A DNA stretch of 52,616 nt. Source: Candidatus Peribacteria bacterium. GTDB lineage: Bacteria > Patescibacteriota > Gracilibacteria > Absconditabacterales > Absconditicoccaceae. Positions within the stretch are counted from its first letter, which is position 1. Every line of letters begins with the position of its first letter. The translations under genes and the position numbers were made by a program. The stretch lies in contig JAISMG010000013.1 in NCBI GenBank assembly GCA_031276875.1, positions 1-52,616 on the forward strand, given 5' to 3'. A model generated the notes under the pieces. It had not been told where the DNA came from. It saw nothing but the letters and a program-made list of their open reading frames with translations, and searched no databases. Below, piece after piece: positions 51,201 to 52,616 of the stretch.

Positions 51201-52616
51201 TTGTATCAAAACTTCCTGCTGGGAGGCTACTTAATTTTCCAGCATAATTGAAGGAATAGAAGAAATTGTTTCCTGCTGTAGTAATCTTACTTGTATCAAA
51301 ACTTCCTGCTGGAAGACTAGTTAATTTTCCATTATAGTTGAAGGAAGAGAAGAAATAGGTTCCTGCTGTAGTAATCTCACTTGTATCAAAGCTCCCTTCT
51401 GGGAGACTAGTGAGTTTTCCATTATAATTGAAGTTAGCGAAGAAATAGATTCCTACTGTAGTAATATTGCTTATATCAAAACTTCCTACTGGGAGACTAG
51501 TTAATGCCCCTTCTCTGTTGAAGTTATTAAAGAAATTGGTTCCTACTGTAGTAATATTACTTGTATCAAAACTTCCTGCTGGAAGACTGATTAATGCTCC
51601 TTGATAGTTGAAGTAAGCGAAGAAATTGTCTCCTACTGTAGTACTAATATTGCTTATATCAAAGCTACCATCTGGGAGACTGCTTAATACTCCACCTCCG
51701 TTGAAGTAAGCGAAGAAATAGGTTCCTACTGTAGTAATATTGCTTGTGTCAAAGCTACCATCTGGGAGACTACTTAATGCTCCATCTCTGTTGAAGTAAG
51801 CGAAGAAATAGGTTCCTACTGTAGTAATATTGCTTGTGTCAAAGCTTCCTGCTGGGAGACTGCTTAATGCTCCACCATAATTGAAGTAAGAGAAGAAATA
51901 GCTTCCTACTGTAGTAATATTGCTTATATCAAAGCTTCCTGCTGGGAGACTGCTTAATTCTCCACCATAATTGAAGTAATAGAAGAAATAGTTTCCTACT
52001 GTAGTAATATTGCTTGTATCAAAGCTTCCTGCTGGGAGACTGCTTAATTTTCCAGCATAATTGAAGTAATAGAAGAAATGGGTTCCTATTGCAGTAATAT
52101 TGCTTGTATCAAAGCTTCCTGCTGGGAGGCTAGTTAATGCCCCTTCTCTGTTGAAGTAAGAGAAAAAATGGTTTCCTACTGTAGTAATATTACTTGTATC
52201 AAAACTTCCTGCTGGAAGACTGATTAATGCTCCTTGATAGTTGAAGTAATAGAAGAAATTGTTTCCTTTACTTTCCACACTATTTCCAAAGTCATCCATA
52301 CTTGGCATCTTAGAAACCCATACACTACTTGCTGTGGTTCCATTTTTTGGAATAAGAGGATTGCTAGAGGATGTGAATGTCCATCTACTTGCTCCTCCTA
52401 TGAGACTCAGCGTGATAGTGTAGGTATCAACAGTCGCATACGTATGGGTGATACCCGTTGTAACGTCCTGTGTCGTCCCATCTCATCGGTCTACTGCAAA
52501 GGCATTCCCGAAGTATTTATTGAGCTTTACGGTCTGATTGGCTGCTGTGATTGATGCTCTAAGTTCGATATCTGTAGCAGTAGCAAATGTCTGAAAGTCA
52601 TTAGGCTCTTCTATAA
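48262..52616 (-). CDS. Giant surface protein, 5' end outside the window
   Basis: At least 1451 aa, open at the window edge. Order from the N-terminal side: a PKD-like segment (AVDRGDGTTQDV...THTYATVDTYTITL); fourteen 30-aa repeats (FFxYFNxxGALxSLPAGSFD, TSNITTVG), like BspA/DUF285 leucine-rich repeats; Ig-like domains including a duplicated 95-aa unit (TATFTPNGSGTYAKSHTTTV, DSLKxQRTTSSSAPTEASF); the CPDGDFSPSYYDKQC module; and an SLH-like end (TRAEMAKMIVAFSKLMNASR, LAEIATTISRLLRG). TGA encodes Gly repeatedly. Dispersed-repeat DNA makes two linkers in the C-terminal region. Probably a surface adhesin. Confidence 0.85.
48596..48734. repeat. Dispersed repeat copies inside the giant surface gene (site 1)
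   Basis: CTCTGAGCGGAAGCC...GAATAATCTAG and CTCAGAATGACGAG encode the linker between the NASR stretch and the following Cys of the SLH-like region, the same protein position as the repeat in the gene at 368. Confidence 0.75.
48873..48956. repeat. Dispersed repeat copies inside the giant surface gene (site 2)
   Basis: GATCATTCTGAGCCGTAG plus ATGAAGAATCTAC and GATTCTTCCCCCGCAATCC plus TGCGGGGTCAGAATGAC encode the linker just after the SYYDKQC module, matching the degenerate copy at 1187-1214 in the first surface gene. Confidence 0.75.
49949..50233 (-). repeat. 285-bp direct repeat copy 1 (Ig-like domain)
   Basis: Nearly identical to 50504-50788, both encoding the TFTPNGSGTYAKSHTTTV...GFNIDNTAP domain, 555 bp apart. 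Confidence 0.75.
50504..50788 (-). repeat. 285-bp direct repeat copy 2 (Ig-like domain)
   Basis: Partner of 49949-50233; differs at only a handful of positions. Confidence 0.75.
51020..52300 (-). repeat. Fourteen tandem 90-bp repeats encoding 30-aa LRR-like units
   Basis: Units of the form (N/T)xFFxxFNxxGxLxSLPxGSFD plus TSNITTVG. One unit (about 51620-51710) has an extra codon (ISTTVG). Similarity between units is high at DNA level, so slippage or recombination could change copy number. Confidence 0.85.

Noticed and set aside
48262-52616. Several separate minus-strand surface-protein genes
   Set aside because: The pieces are in one frame without TAA/TAG, joined by TGA=Gly and by repeat-encoded linkers.

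Overview
The window reads coherently only if TGA is a glycine codon (NCBI translation table 25). Genes that look shattered under the standard code become single frames, and TGA falls on invariant glycines: the Walker A loop of ATP synthase beta, the prepilin cleavage glycine, GGGTP of HemW, GPEGG of RsmE, and L3, L23, L24, S5 and S10. This points to a Candidate Phyla Radiation bacterium of the Absconditabacteria (SR1) / Gracilibacteria group. All coordinates here assume TAA/TAG stops only.

Layout. 0-11.4 kb: secreted or surface proteins (LRR plus SLH-like protein, FISUMP protein, a 1574-aa glycine-rich/Ig-repeat protein), with tilS, yceD, two membrane proteins and a type IV prepilin. 11.6-14.9 kb: ribosomal block L29-S17-L14-[binding-protein fragment]-L24-L5-S14-S8. 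15-22.2 kb: hemW, an orphan atpD, a large T4SS-type ATPase, rsmE. 22.3-25.6 kb: secreted SGNH hydrolase, a repeat-bearing non-coding stretch and a tmRNA on the minus strand. 25.7-29.1 kb: minus-strand ribosomal block L18-S5-S10-L3-L4-L23, a rearranged order. 29.3-32.9 kb: nucleosidase-like protein, DMT-like transporter, cytidylate-kinase-like protein, WG-repeat protein. 32.9-34.4 kb: about 1.36 kb of hairpin-rich sequence with no convincing ORF, between a canonical promoter and an intrinsic terminator, proposed here as an unclassified large RNA. 34.5-43.8 kb: clpP, pduL, DUF559, a MITE-like element, dnaA, methyltransferases, MazG, an isochorismatase-fold protein, purB, an EEP-family protein and an IscU-like protein. 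43.9-47.0 kb: a 405-aa unknown protein, a retron-like reverse transcriptase and a dense hairpin array directly downstream. 47-52.6 kb: two small genes and a giant surface protein that runs off the window.

The surface proteins, a prepilin and a T4SS-type ATPase fit an attached (episymbiotic or predatory) lifestyle; that is inference. Three of the surface proteins share an SLH-like end, and all four carry a CPxGDFSxSYYDKxC module. Housekeeping genes are scattered rather than in classical operons, and translation starts rarely show a Shine-Dalgarno sequence.

The main candidates for something new are the retron-like RT locus with its RNA on the 3' side and a code-25 partner gene; the 1.36-kb structured RNA; and a 9-mer, AAAAGCTGA, found at least 20 times on both strands (a possible Chi- or uptake-like motif) but not seen in the RT and giant-surface-protein region.
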